NCBI GenBank assembly: GCA_964444835.1
Contig: CAYUIT010000001.1
Span: forward strand, 248,001-312,000
DNA length: 64,000 nucleotides
Reading direction: 5' to 3'
Source: CADEED01 sp964444835
Lineage (GTDB): Bacteria; Pseudomonadota; Gammaproteobacteria; Steroidobacterales; Steroidobacteraceae
Part shown: positions 32,004 through 42,436 of the stretch, one piece after another
Numbering within the stretch: position 1 is the first letter of the stretch
Layout of the letters: each line of letters starts with the position of its first letter
The notes under the pieces: model-generated
The model's database searches: none
Seen by the model: the letters and a program-made list of their open reading frames with translations, nothing else
Told to the model about the DNA's origin: nothing
Translations under genes and position numbers: made by a program

Positions 32004-32716
32004 TTCGCGGAATTCGCATGGCTCTGTATGCCTTGGCGGCGAGCGGCCTCATCGGCAACGCCGTTGCGCAGACGGCCGCCCCGGCTGTCGCGCCGCATAC
32101 ACTGACGTTCGGAGTCGAATGGAAAGGCATCTCGGCGGGCACGACCACACTCGAGCTCAAGCAAACGAGCCCTAACAACTACGTCTACGTCTCGACAAGT
32201 GTCGCGCGCGGCTTCGCGCGCTTGTTCGTCGCGGATGCCGTCACGCAAACCAGCCAGTTTCGCGTCGAGAACGGCACCGTGCTGCCGACGAACTTTCGGG
32301 GTGTCGATGAGAAAGAGCGGGAAACCCGCCTAGACTTCGATTGGTCGCGTGCGCGTGTGGCAGGAGTCGCGCGCGGCCACACGGTCGACCTCGCGCTGGA
32401 ACCGGGCACGCAGGACCCGATGTCGCTGCAGATGCTCACGATCCGCGAGCTCGCGGTGGGCCAACTATCCGCCCACATCCATCTGATCGATGGCGACAAA
32501 CTCAAGGAATACGAGCAGCGCCGCGAGGGAACGGCGCGCTTGAAGACAGCCCTCGGGACGCTCGACACCGTTATCGTCGCGAGCCAGCGCAAGGGCAGCG
32601 ACCGCATGACCCGCACTTGGTACGCACCGTCGCTCGGCTATCTGCCCGTGCAGGCGCAACGCCTACGCGACGGCAAGATCGAGGTCACGCTGCGCATCCG
32701 CTCGCTGAAGACCTAA
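32000..32716 (+). CDS. DUF3108 domain protein, exported
   Basis: A 238-residue protein with a signal peptide ending near NAVAQ (residues 18-23) and a DUF3108 beta-rich domain, seen in TLTFGVEWKGISAGTTTLEL and the closing TWYAPSLGYLPVQAQRLRDG. The domain is thought to be a periplasmic or outer-membrane beta barrel-like fold; function is not known. It regularly follows purMN in Gammaproteobacteria. The start is GTG at 32000, overlapping the purN stop; ATG at 32018 is an alternative that still keeps the signal peptide. Confidence 0.85.
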   Translation: MIRGIRMALYALAASGLIGNAVAQTAAPAVAPHTLTFGVEWKGISAGTTTLELKQTSPNNYVYVSTSVARGFARLFVADAVTQTSQFRVENGTVLPTNFRGVDEKERETRLDFDWSRARVAGVARGHTVDLALEPGTQDPMSLQMLTIRELAVGQLSAHIHLIDGDKLKEYEQRREGTARLKTALGTLDTVIVASQRKGSDRMTRTWYAPSLGYLPVQAQRLRDGKIEVTLRIRSLKT

Positions 32717-32990
32717 CGACTGGCCGGCATGTAGGCCACGCGCGCGGCGCCTTGATCGAAGCCGCTGTGGGCCTCTGTTGAGAGCGCCGAGGACAAGTGC
32801 GGCGCACTCCTGTGCCGCTCCAATGTCGACCACGACGCCAGGGGAAAGATGTGCGCCGCACTTGGCCGAGGGAACGCGGTTCGACGCGCGTTTCGCGCGG
32901 CGTAACCGGCGCGCTCGATCCAGAGGCCCACAGCGGCTTCGATCAAGGCGCCGCGCGCGTTGCCCTACTCGCGTTAATCGTTAGGTCTTC
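32707..32990. repeat. large nested palindrome between convergent DUF3108 and dcd
   Basis: Arms 32738-32777 and 32921-32960 are perfect inverted copies of 40 bases, extended outward to 32731 and 32968 with one mismatch and one indel. Outside them, 13 bases at 32707-32719, including the DUF3108 stop, are inverted exactly at 32978-32990, which includes the dcd stop. A third pair, 32795-32807 with 32851-32863 (13 of 13), lies inside. The 143-base core between the main arms has no convincing gene. It could act as a terminator for both genes, be a small transposon-like (MITE) insertion, or be a relic of inverted duplication; nothing recognisable as a transposase is present. Confidence 0.85.
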
Positions 32991-33547
32991 GGCAACGTGA
33001 CGCCGCGCTGACCTTGATACTTGCCGCCGCGATCGCGGTACGAGGTTGCACAGATTTCGTCCGACTCGAAGAACAGCATCTGCGCCACACCCTCGTTCGC
33101 GTAGATTTTCGCGGGCAATGGCGTCGTGTTGGAGAATTCGAGCGTGACGTGCCCTTCCCACTCGGGCTCGAGCGGCGTCACGTTGACGATGATGCCGCAC
33201 CGCGCATAAGTGCTCTTGCCCAAGCATACGACCAACGTGCTCCGCGGCACGCGAAAGTATTCGACCGTGCGCGCCAATGCGAACGAGTTCGGCGGAATGA
33301 TGCACACGTCGGCGGTGACGTCGACAAAGCTCTTGGCATCGAACGCCTTCGGATCGACGATCGTCGAATTGATGTTCGTGAAGATCTTGAATTCGTTCGC
33401 ACAGCGCACGTCGTAGCCGTAGCTCGACGTGCCGTATGACACGATCTTTTGCCCGTCGACGGAGCGCACTTGCTCCGGCGCAAACGGCTCGATCATGCGT
33501 TGCTGTTGCGCCATACGGCGAATCCAATGGTCCGACTTGATGCTCAT
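32981..33547 (-). CDS. dcd: dCTP deaminase
   Basis: A 188-residue dCTP deaminase producing dUTP for thymidylate synthesis. Conserved segments are IEPFAPEQV, SYGTSSYGYDVR, PPNSFALARTVEYFRVP, and the active-site strand GKSTYARCGIIVNVTPLEP, followed by EGHVTLEFSNTTPLP. It begins three bases after the mrp stop, so mrp-dcd is a two-gene unit. The stop codon lies in the outer arm of the palindrome. Confidence 0.96.
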   Translation of the reverse strand: MSIKSDHWIRRMAQQQRMIEPFAPEQVRSVDGQKIVSYGTSSYGYDVRCANEFKIFTNINSTIVDPKAFDAKSFVDVTADVCIIPPNSFALARTVEYFRVPRSTLVVCLGKSTYARCGIIVNVTPLEPEWEGHVTLEFSNTTPLPAKIYANEGVAQMLFFESDEICATSYRDRGGKYQGQRGVTLPKT

Positions 33548-33550
33548 GTG

Positions 33551-34645
<1,095 letters not shown>

Positions 34646-34684
34646 GGGGGGTGGGCGCGGAGCCTGGTGTGACGCGGGCCGCGC

Positions 34685-34690
34685 ATTCTA
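34685..34690 (-). promoter_or_regulatory. possible -10 element of mrp-dcd
   Basis: On the minus strand this reads TAGAAT, 40 bases before the mrp start and in a GC-rich stretch. No clear -35 was found. The divergent kinase gene starts at 34872, so the 226-base region likely holds promoters for both directions. Confidence 0.3.
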
Positions 34691-34871
34691 GCTGTCGGCA
34701 CCCCCATTGCGCATCGAACCCCCAGCCGTCTGTGGCATACTTTTTGGTAGTCGCCCTGGGGCCAAGGTTGGTCCTGGGTTTCGTATTGCCGACGAGAGAC
34801 CAAGGCTTGCATTCGGACGTTGACGCCTGTGCGTATCGTTTGACTCATCGACCGACGCTCGGAGCGCCGGT

Positions 34872-37361
34872 ATGAGCTTCATTGCGAATATTCGCGCGGA
34901 AAAGTACATCACCGAGCTGCGCAGCGCGACGGACATCGCCGCGCCCGGCACGCAGAAGGCCATCGCCAAGCTGAAGGACATCGGGCCGGGTGCGATCGAG
35001 CCTATCGCGGCCGCCCTCGCGGAGGCCGATAAGGTGGCCACCGTCGCCTACATCGAGGTGCTCACGGCGCTCGTCAGCCAAAAGACCTTTCCCAAGCTCG
35101 TCCAGTATCTCGTGGAAGGCAGCCCGCGGGTCATCGCAGGAATCGCTTGGGCGCTGTCGAGCAGCCGGAACTATCCGCCGAGCATGCTGCTCGACGTGCT
35201 GTCGATGGAAGGCGTCGCGAAGTCGGCCGTGATGGACATCATCAACGCGCAAAAGTCGCGCTTTGGTGTGCGCGATCTGCTCACGACAGCCTACAAGCAA
35301 GAGCCTAACGAGAAGGCAGCACTGTTTCGTCTGATCGGCGAGATCGCCGATGATGACGCACTACCCGAGCTGATCGGCCGTCTCAACGGCAAAGATCCGA
35401 TCGCACGCCTGCACATCATCAACTTGTTAGCGAAGTTCCAGACACCGGCAGTGCGGGACGCGGTGATGGGCCAATTGAAGGACCCGAATAAACTCGTTCG
35501 CTCGGCGGCACTCGGCGCGCTGCAAAAAATGGAAGGCCCGATCGACGTGTCGGTGGTCTGCCATTTGCTGCGCGACCCCGAACTCGATGTGCAAAACAAG
35601 GCCATCGACGTTGTCATCCGCGCGAACGATCCGGACACGATCAAACACCTCATTCCGGTGCTCAAGGACGAGAACGAATACGCGCGGCGTGCAGCCGTCG
35701 AAGTGCTCAACGAAATTGGTAACGCGCGCTCGATCAAGTATTTGCTCGAGGCCATCGCCGATGCGGACTGGTGGGTGCGTAGCCGCGCGGCCGATGCGCT
35801 CGGTAAGATCGGCGGCCCGAAAGTCGTCGAAGCGGTCCTGCAACTCATCAAAGATGACGACCAAGACGTGCGCCGTGCCGCGATCGAAATCCTGAACCAA
35901 ACCAAGGACGATCGTGCCGTCGCCCAGTTGATCGAGGCGACCAAGGACGCCGATTGGTGGGTCAGCGAGCGCGCGGTCGATGCGCTTGCCGAAATCGGTA
36001 GCAAGCGCGCCGTGCCGCGGCTCATCCAAATGCTCGAAACGAGCCCGCCGAAATCGCTGCCTGTCGTCGTGCGCGCGCTGGGCCGACTCGGCGACCAAAA
36101 GGTCATCGAAGCCGTTCTGCCCATGTTGACGCGCGACGAGAAAGACGTACGCGTCGAAGTCATTTCAACGCTCGCGAAGCTCGCTGACGAGCGCCGCGTC
36201 GAGCATATTCGCGTGCAACTGCAAGCGCAGTCGCAGGGCCCGGAGAACACGGTCGCGCAGGCAGCATTGCGCGCGCTCTCCGAACTTGACGCGCGCTTTA
36301 GCTCGAGCGGCGCGCCATTGGTGGGTGCTTCGGCGGTCGCTCGAGGCCCAAGCGCTACGCAAGCGGGCACGGTTTCACGCTCGCGCGAAGCAGTTCCGCC
36401 CAGTGCCGCCGCCGCAGCGCCGCCTTCGGCCTCACAGCAACCTGCGAAGACATTGCTGATGTCGGAAACCGAGGTGCATCGCTCGATCCAAGCAGCTGAA
36501 GCGATGGGCGGTCCACCGCGGCTCGACATTCAGACCTTGAAACCCGGCGACATCATCGAAGGCCGTTACAAGTTCATCGAGCGCATCGGCAAGGGCGCCT
36601 TCGGTACCGTGCTGTTGATGGAAGACACGGTGGTCGACGAGCGGCTCATTCTGAAGTTCTTGAATCCAAACGTGTCGAACGACGAAGAGATCATGAAGCG
36701 CTTCGTCCACGAGCTACGTTATTCGCGCAAGATCACGCACAAGAACGTCATCCGCATCTACGATTTCTTGTTCATCCAAGGGAACTACGCCATTTCGATG
36801 GAGTACTTCCCTTCGCATACGCTCGGCGCCGAGATCGTGGGCGAGAAGCCGATTCCCCTGCCCAAGGCCGTGCAGTACTCCATCGACATGTGCACGGGCA
36901 TGGAGGTCGCGCACCAAGTGGGCATCGTCCATCGCGACTTGAAGCCCGCCAACGTCCTCATCAACAACGAAGGCTTGCTCAAGATCGTGGACTTCGGTGT
37001 CGCCGCGGCGCAGCGCGAAGGCGACACACAGCTCACCAAGACGGGCTACGTCATCGGCTCGCCGAAATACATGGCCCCCGAGCAAATCTTGGGTAAGCGC
37101 GTCGACCAGCGCGCCGACGTGTACGCCATCGGCGTGATCATGTACGAAATGTTCACGGGCGTGCCGCCCTACTCGCGCGGCGATCACATGTCCGTGATGT
37201 ACCAACACGTGCAGGGTAAAGCGAAGCACCCGCGCGAAATCAACCCGAGTCTCCCGGAAGGCTTGCCGGAACTGATCATGCAAGCCATGTCTGTCGACAA
37301 AGAAAAGCGCTTCCAGACAATGGAAGCGTTGCGGCTTGCGGTCGAGAAATACCGCGTCTGA
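34872..37361 (+). CDS. HEAT-repeat serine/threonine protein kinase
   Basis: An 829-residue fusion. About residues 1-480 are HEAT/PBS-type helical repeats (for example DADWWVRSRAADALGKIGG and its near copy DADWWVSERAVDALAEIGS), then a Pro/Ala/Ser-rich linker to about 530, then a Hanks-type kinase. The kinase looks active: glycine loop GKGAFGTV (from G573), K595 in LILKFLN, HRDLKPANV with D689, DFG at 707-709, and SPKYMAPEQ. There is no membrane helix, so it should be cytoplasmic. The same strand continues with PilT-like and PilU-like ATPases 760 bases downstream, suggesting a role in controlling type IV pilus motors; that link is inferred. Confidence 0.9.
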   Translation: MSFIANIRAEKYITELRSATDIAAPGTQKAIAKLKDIGPGAIEPIAAALAEADKVATVAYIEVLTALVSQKTFPKLVQYLVEGSPRVIAGIAWALSSSRNYPPSMLLDVLSMEGVAKSAVMDIINAQKSRFGVRDLLTTAYKQEPNEKAALFRLIGEIADDDALPELIGRLNGKDPIARLHIINLLAKFQTPAVRDAVMGQLKDPNKLVRSAALGALQKMEGPIDVSVVCHLLRDPELDVQNKAIDVVIRANDPDTIKHLIPVLKDENEYARRAAVEVLNEIGNARSIKYLLEAIADADWWVRSRAADALGKIGGPKVVEAVLQLIKDDDQDVRRAAIEILNQTKDDRAVAQLIEATKDADWWVSERAVDALAEIGSKRAVPRLIQMLETSPPKSLPVVVRALGRLGDQKVIEAVLPMLTRDEKDVRVEVISTLAKLADERRVEHIRVQLQAQSQGPENTVAQAALRALSELDARFSSSGAPLVGASAVARGPSATQAGTVSRSREAVPPSAAAAAPPSASQQPAKTLLMSETEVHRSIQAAEAMGGPPRLDIQTLKPGDIIEGRYKFIERIGKGAFGTVLLMEDTVVDERLILKFLNPNVSNDEEIMKRFVHELRYSRKITHKNVIRIYDFLFIQGNYAISMEYFPSHTLGAEIVGEKPIPLPKAVQYSIDMCTGMEVAHQVGIVHRDLKPANVLINNEGLLKIVDFGVAAAQREGDTQLTKTGYVIGSPKYMAPEQILGKRVDQRADVYAIGVIMYEMFTGVPPYSRGDHMSVMYQHVQGKAKHPREINPSLPEGLPELIMQAMSVDKEKRFQTMEALRLAVEKYRV

Positions 37362-37368
37362 GTAGCGG

Positions 37369-38016
37369 TTACCCGCGCGACTCCATCGACACTTCGTACG
37401 GCACGGCGATAGCCTCGCAGCTTGGGACTGCCTCACGCTTGCTCGCAACCGTCGATATGGCGAAGCACTCATCGAAAACAGAACAGTAGCAAGCTCTCAC
37501 TTCCAAGCGTCCAAGTGAGCCAACAAACGAATCGAAGAGGCGCTCATTGATTGGCGAGCGCTGCAGCTCAAACACGACGCGATCCTTGTTTGCCGGCAAC
37601 ACCGCTCCGACCGCCGAACTCGCTGTCAATCCGCTATCCACCACATCGGCCACCGCTGCACAACAAGCCGCTCGCAGCGCGCGCCAGTTAGGCACGGGCA
37701 CACCATCTACCAGCACTTCAAACGTTCGAACTTGCGCCGGCCCTACACCATTGTTTAGCAACGACAACCGGAACTTCGATTGCTCCGCTCGCTCGAGCGT
37801 GGCTTGCAACGCCAAATACGGCCAAACAGCGGCTTGCGCTTGCTTGGCGTTGGTAGCAACGAGTTGCTCCATGATCTTGCCGTGGTGAACGGCCGTTGCG
37901 AGTGAGATGAGCGATATCGCGAGCGCCGACAGCCCAAGGGCTATGTCGAACCAACCGTGTTTCCCAGCGCTCTGGTGCCGATGCGGCAGCGCTTCTGTGA
38001 CCTCCGGCGCATCCAT
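37369..38016 (-). CDS. hypothetical protein, single membrane helix
   Basis: A 215-residue protein I do not recognise. A short cytoplasmic N-terminus (MDAPEVTEALPHRHQ) leads to one membrane helix (about residues 22-43), a short coiled segment KIMEQLVATNAKQAQAA, and a region with a strand-rich look and several cysteines (ACCAAV, RACYCSVFDECF). ATG at 38016 is chosen because AGGGG lies eight bases upstream; GTG at 38073 would add 19 residues. It is on the opposite strand from both neighbours, between the kinase and pilT-like genes, and its DNA looks less GC-rich than theirs, so it may be a later insertion. Confidence 0.7.
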   Translation of the reverse strand: MDAPEVTEALPHRHQSAGKHGWFDIALGLSALAISLISLATAVHHGKIMEQLVATNAKQAQAAVWPYLALQATLERAEQSKFRLSLLNNGVGPAQVRTFEVLVDGVPVPNWRALRAACCAAVADVVDSGLTASSAVGAVLPANKDRVVFELQRSPINERLFDSFVGSLGRLEVRACYCSVFDECFAISTVASKREAVPSCEAIAVPYEVSMESRG

Positions 38017-38122
38017 GACAACAACCCCTGAATCTATTGCGAGCGTGTTGCCAAGAATCGCGTAGTCCGTCACATTTGGCCAGCCCCGGCGGTCGCATGC
38101 TTACGGGCTAGAGGAGACACTC

Positions 38123-39247
38123 GTGGCGCGCATTGACGCCTTCTTGAAACTGGGTACCCAACAGGGCTGCTCCGACGTGCATCTGGCCGTCGGCGTGCCA
38201 CCCATGCTGCGCCTCAACGGCGATCTGATGCCGATCAAGTTCCGCGATCTGCGCGACACGGAACTCGACAGCTATCTCACCGAGATCTTCACCAAGAATC
38301 AGGCCGAGCATTTTGCCAAAGGGCACGATCTCGACTTCTCATACGTGTCGGCGGAGGGTGGCAGATTTCGCGTCAACGTCTACCGTAAGGAGACGGGCAT
38401 TGGCGCAACATTTCGCGCGATTCCTTCCGACATTCCGAGCATCGATCAGCTCGCGTTGCCGCCCATCTGCAAAAAGCTCTGCGACTTCCACCAAGGCATG
38501 ATTCTGGTGACGGGGGCCACCGGCACGGGCAAGTCGACCACGCTCGCTGCGATGATCGACTACCTCAATAGCACGCGCCGCCTCAACATCATCAGCCTCG
38601 AAGATCCGATCGAATTCGTCCATCGCAGCAAGATGGCGCAAGTCATCCAGCGCGAATTGAACACGCACATTCCGAGCTTTGCCGAGGGCGTCCGCGCGGC
38701 GATGCGCGAAGACCCTGATGTCATTCTCGTCGGCGAGTTGCGCGATGCCGAAACCATCTCCATGGCGATGACGGCTGCCGAAACCGGGCACTTGGTGTTT
38801 GGCACACTCCATACGACGAGCGCCGCCAAGACCATCGATCGCATTATCGACGCATTGCCAATTGAGGAGCGCGAGCAGACCAAGAGCTTCCTGTCGCAAA
38901 GCTTGTTAGCCGTCGTCACGCAGATCTTGGTGAAGAAGGCGGATGGGCGCGGCCGTAAGGCGATTTGCGAGATCATGTCGATGACGAAGGCGATCGCGAA
39001 ACTCATTCAAACGGATCAAACGCACCAGATTCCGAACCAGATTCAAACGGGCCGCGACCTCGGCATGCAGCTGATGGACCAAGCGCTGCTCAACTCCTTG
39101 GCAGCCAAAGAAATTGACCCTGACGACGCCGTTGCGTACGCGAGCGAGAAACGCTTGTTCCAGAAGTACGTGACCGATACGTCGATGATGCCCAAGCTCG
39201 ATGTCGTCGCCGGCAGTGGTACGCCCGCCGCAGCCTCAGGTAGTTAG
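38123..39247 (+). CDS. PilT-like type IV pilus retraction ATPase
   Basis: A 374-residue secretion ATPase of the PilT/PilU family. It has the N-terminal PAS-like region (GCSDVHLAVGVPPMLRLNG), Walker A TGATGTGKSTTLAAM, the Asp box SLEDPIEFVH, Walker B REDPDVILVGELRDAETI, and the His box TGHLVFGTLHTTSAAKTID. These motors depolymerise pili to power twitching. GTG start with a strong gaggaga site eight bases before. The C-terminal tail after QKYVTDTS is longer than in standard PilT. It resembles PilT but is next to a kinase rather than the usual yggS-side neighbours. Confidence 0.9.
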   Translation: MARIDAFLKLGTQQGCSDVHLAVGVPPMLRLNGDLMPIKFRDLRDTELDSYLTEIFTKNQAEHFAKGHDLDFSYVSAEGGRFRVNVYRKETGIGATFRAIPSDIPSIDQLALPPICKKLCDFHQGMILVTGATGTGKSTTLAAMIDYLNSTRRLNIISLEDPIEFVHRSKMAQVIQRELNTHIPSFAEGVRAAMREDPDVILVGELRDAETISMAMTAAETGHLVFGTLHTTSAAKTIDRIIDALPIEEREQTKSFLSQSLLAVVTQILVKKADGRGRKAICEIMSMTKAIAKLIQTDQTHQIPNQIQTGRDLGMQLMDQALLNSLAAKEIDPDDAVAYASEKRLFQKYVTDTSMMPKLDVVAGSGTPAAASGS

Positions 39248-39252
39248 TTGCC

Positions 39253-40314
39253 ATGGCACGTATCGACGAATTTCTACTCGAAGTGCTCGAGAAAAAGGGC
39301 TCCGACCTGCATTTCCTCGCGGGTGATCCGCCGCGCATTCGCTTGCATGGCGACTTGCAGCAATTGCGCCCCGATGTGCTGACGAAAGAGTTCGTACAAG
39401 AGGCGCTGTACGAAATCATGCCGAAGGCCGCAGTCACGCGCTTCGAGGATAAGGATGGCGCCGACTTTGCCTACACCATGGGCGAGTATGGCCGCTTTCG
39501 CGTCAACGTGATGCGCCACATCAACGGCATGGGCGCCGTGCTGCGTTCGATTCCCTCGAAGGCGCTGACGCTCGATCAATTGAACATGCCGCAATCGGTG
39601 CGCCAGCTATGCCGCGCGGTAAACGGCTTGATTCTCGTGACGGGCAAGACGGGCTCGGGCAAGTCGACCACGCTCGCCGCGATGATCGACGACATCAATC
39701 TGCGCTTGAAGGGCCACATCCTCACGATTGAGGATCCGATCGAGTTCATTCATCAGCGCAAGAGTTGTTTGATCAGCCAGCGCGAGGTCGGTGTGCACGC
39801 ACCCGGTTTCGCGGCAGCGTTGCACTCGGCGTTGCGCGAAGATCCGGACGTCATTCTCGTCGGCGAGTTGCGCGATTATGAAACCATCAGCATCGCGGTG
39901 ACGGCGGCTGAAATGGGCATTCTCGTGATGGGCACGTTGCACACGAATGGTGCCGCGCAAACTGTCGACCGTATGGTCAACGTATTCCCCGCCGACAAAC
40001 AGGGGCACGTGCGCACGATGCTCTCGACGAGCATTCGCGGCGTCATCTCGCAGCAGTTGCTGCAGAAGGCCGACAAGCAAGGGCGCGTCGCTGCGCTCGA
40101 AATCTTGATCAACACGCCTGCCGTGTCGAACTTGATCCGGCAAGGCAAGCTTGATCAGCTCGAAACGACGATGCAATCCGGCGCGCAGTTCGGCATGCGG
40201 ACGATGGACAACGCGATCCAGGGTTTGCTCGATCAGCGACTCGTCACGGGCAAAGAGGCCTACAAAAAGGGCATTAACAAGGCGAAATTCGAGCCCTTGA
40301 AGGACGCCGGCTAG
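39253..40314 (+). CDS. PilU-like type IV pilus ATPase
   Basis: A 353-residue PilT/PilU paralogue, five bases after the preceding ATPase. Its own motifs are complete: GSDLHFLAGDPPRIRLHG, Walker A TGKTGSGKSTTLAAM, TIEDPIEFIHQRK, Walker B REDPDVILVGELRDYETI, and MGTLHTNGAAQTVDR. In known systems PilU needs PilT and adds force to retraction; two adjacent paralogues with complete motifs fit a hetero-motor. Assignment as PilU rests on gene order more than on sequence. Confidence 0.87.
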   Translation: MARIDEFLLEVLEKKGSDLHFLAGDPPRIRLHGDLQQLRPDVLTKEFVQEALYEIMPKAAVTRFEDKDGADFAYTMGEYGRFRVNVMRHINGMGAVLRSIPSKALTLDQLNMPQSVRQLCRAVNGLILVTGKTGSGKSTTLAAMIDDINLRLKGHILTIEDPIEFIHQRKSCLISQREVGVHAPGFAAALHSALREDPDVILVGELRDYETISIAVTAAEMGILVMGTLHTNGAAQTVDRMVNVFPADKQGHVRTMLSTSIRGVISQQLLQKADKQGRVAALEILINTPAVSNLIRQGKLDQLETTMQSGAQFGMRTMDNAIQGLLDQRLVTGKEAYKKGINKAKFEPLKDAG

Positions 40315-40389
40315 GGCACATCTGCCGGCACGCGCGGCCTGCGGCGGGGCTGTGCGAGAATATGCGACTCACCTCAGTCGAGCCGGTCC

Positions 40390-42423
40390 ATGCCCCGCAA
40401 GATTCTCGTCACCAGCGCCCTGCCGTACGCCAACGGCCCCCTGCACTTCGGCCACATCATCGAGGCCGTGCAAACCGACATCTGGGTGCGCTTTCAGAAA
40501 ATGCAGGGGCACGACTGCCTGTACGTGTGTGCCGAGGATACGCACGGCACGCCAATCATGATCAAGGCGCAGGCGGAGGGGCTCACTCCCGAGGCGTTGA
40601 TCGCGCGGGTTGCGGATGAGCATCGGCGCGATTACCGCGAATTTTTGATCGGGCACGATCACTTCCACACGACGCACTCGCCCGAGAACCAAGCGATCAC
40701 GAACTTGATGTACACGCGCCTGCGAGACGCGGGCCACATCACGACGCGCAGCGTGCGCCAGGCGTACGACGAGCAGGCCGGGATGTTTCTACCCGACCGC
40801 TACGTCAAAGGCGAATGCCCCAAGTGCGGCGCGGCCGATCAATACGGCGATAGCTGCGAGGTGTGCGGCGCGACCTACACGCCGGCTGACCTCAAGAACC
40901 CGGTGTCGGTCGTGACGGGCACGACCCCAGTGTGGCGCGAATCCGTGCACTACTTTTTTCAGCTGGGCCACTTCGAACCGGTGCTGAAGGGCTGGCTGGA
41001 AGGCGGCGCACGCCAACCGCAAGTGCGCGCGAAGCTCGCCGAGTGGTTCGAAGCTGGGCTGCAGGATTGGGATATTTCGCGCGACGCGCCCTACTTCGGC
41101 TTCGAGATCCCCGATGCACCGGGCAAGTATTTCTACGTGTGGTTCGACGCACCGATCGGCTACGTCGGCGCGTTCCGTGCGCTCTGCAATGCGCGTGGGC
41201 TCGACTTCGATTCGTATTGGCGAGCGGACTCCACGGCCGAGCTGTATCACTTCATCGGGAAGGACATCAGCTACTTCCACAATTTGTTCTGGCCGGCGGT
41301 ATTGCACGGCTCGGGTCATCGCAAGCCGACGGCCGTGTTCGTGCACGGCTTCCTCACGATCAACGGCGCCAAGATGTCCAAATCGCGCGGCACGTTCATC
41401 ACGGCGCGACGCTATCTCGAGTTGCTGCCGCCGGAGCCGTTGCGCTACTACTTCGCGGGCAAATTGAGTGCCGGGATCGACGATATCGATCTCAATCTCG
41501 ATGACTTCGTGGCGCGCGTGAATTCCGACATCGTCGGTAAGCTCGTCAACATCGCGAGTCGCTGCGCGGGCTTCATCCAGCGCGCCGGCGGCAAACTGGG
41601 CACGACACTGCCGGAGCCTGAGCTCTACGAAGAATTCGCCGCGGCGCGTACGCGGATCGGGGAGCTGTACGACGCTCGTGATTACTCGGCCGCTATCCGT
41701 GAGATCATGTTGTTAGCGGACAAGGCGAACCAATATGTCGACGCGCGCAAGCCATGGGCGCTTGCCAAGGAGCCCGCGCGCGCGGCCGAGGTGTTGGGGG
41801 TGTGCACGCAGGGCATCAATTTGTTCCGCGTGCTGATGAGCTACCTCGCACCGGTGCTGCCGCAGATGGCTTGTGGCGCCGCGAAGTTCTTGGGTGACTC
41901 ACTGGCCGATTGGCACGCCATCGCGCGGCCGCTCCTCGGTACGCCGCTCGCGCCCTACGAGCCGCTCGCGACGCGGATCGATCCGAAGGTGGCCGCGCAA
42001 TTGATCGAGCCGGCAGCGTCAGCTCCTGCGCCCGAAAAGCCAGCGAGCACGGTGCAGTCTGCAGCGAAGAAAGCGGCCGCAGCCACGGCCCCACCCAGCG
42101 CGATTACTATCGACGACTTCATGAAGCTCGATTTGCGTATCGCGACCGTTCAGGCGGCACGCACCGTCGAGGGCTCCGACAAGCTGCTCGAACTCACACT
42201 CGATGTCGGTGGTGTGCCGCGCACGGTGTTTTCAGGCATCCGCAGCGCCTATGCGCCCGAGCAATTGTTAGGACGCCAGGTTCTGATCATCGCCAATCTC
42301 GCGCCGCGCAAGATGCGCTTCGGCACGTCCGAAGGCATGGTGCTGTGCGCCAGCGGCGAGGGCCCCGGTGTGTTCTTGCTGTCGCCCGACACTGGCGCTG
42401 CATCCGGCATGAAAGTCACCTAA
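40390..42423 (+). CDS. metG: methionine--tRNA ligase
   Basis: A 677-residue class I synthetase. The HIGH-type motif is PYANGPLHFGHI, the zinc knuckle CPKC/CEVC, and the KMSKS loop GAKMSKSRGTFI. The anticodon domain is followed by an Ala/Pro-rich linker (about 545-570) and a C-terminal Trbp111/EMAP-like tRNA-binding domain beginning IDDFMKLDLRIATVQAA, which makes the enzyme a dimer. Length is typical of Gammaproteobacteria. The next gene, rnfB-like, starts 13 bases on. Confidence 0.96.
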   Translation: MPRKILVTSALPYANGPLHFGHIIEAVQTDIWVRFQKMQGHDCLYVCAEDTHGTPIMIKAQAEGLTPEALIARVADEHRRDYREFLIGHDHFHTTHSPENQAITNLMYTRLRDAGHITTRSVRQAYDEQAGMFLPDRYVKGECPKCGAADQYGDSCEVCGATYTPADLKNPVSVVTGTTPVWRESVHYFFQLGHFEPVLKGWLEGGARQPQVRAKLAEWFEAGLQDWDISRDAPYFGFEIPDAPGKYFYVWFDAPIGYVGAFRALCNARGLDFDSYWRADSTAELYHFIGKDISYFHNLFWPAVLHGSGHRKPTAVFVHGFLTINGAKMSKSRGTFITARRYLELLPPEPLRYYFAGKLSAGIDDIDLNLDDFVARVNSDIVGKLVNIASRCAGFIQRAGGKLGTTLPEPELYEEFAAARTRIGELYDARDYSAAIREIMLLADKANQYVDARKPWALAKEPARAAEVLGVCTQGINLFRVLMSYLAPVLPQMACGAAKFLGDSLADWHAIARPLLGTPLAPYEPLATRIDPKVAAQLIEPAASAPAPEKPASTVQSAAKKAAAATAPPSAITIDDFMKLDLRIATVQAARTVEGSDKLLELTLDVGGVPRTVFSGIRSAYAPEQLLGRQVLIIANLAPRKMRFGTSEGMVLCASGEGPGVFLLSPDTGAASGMKVT

Positions 42424-42436
42424 CGAGCCGAGCCGG

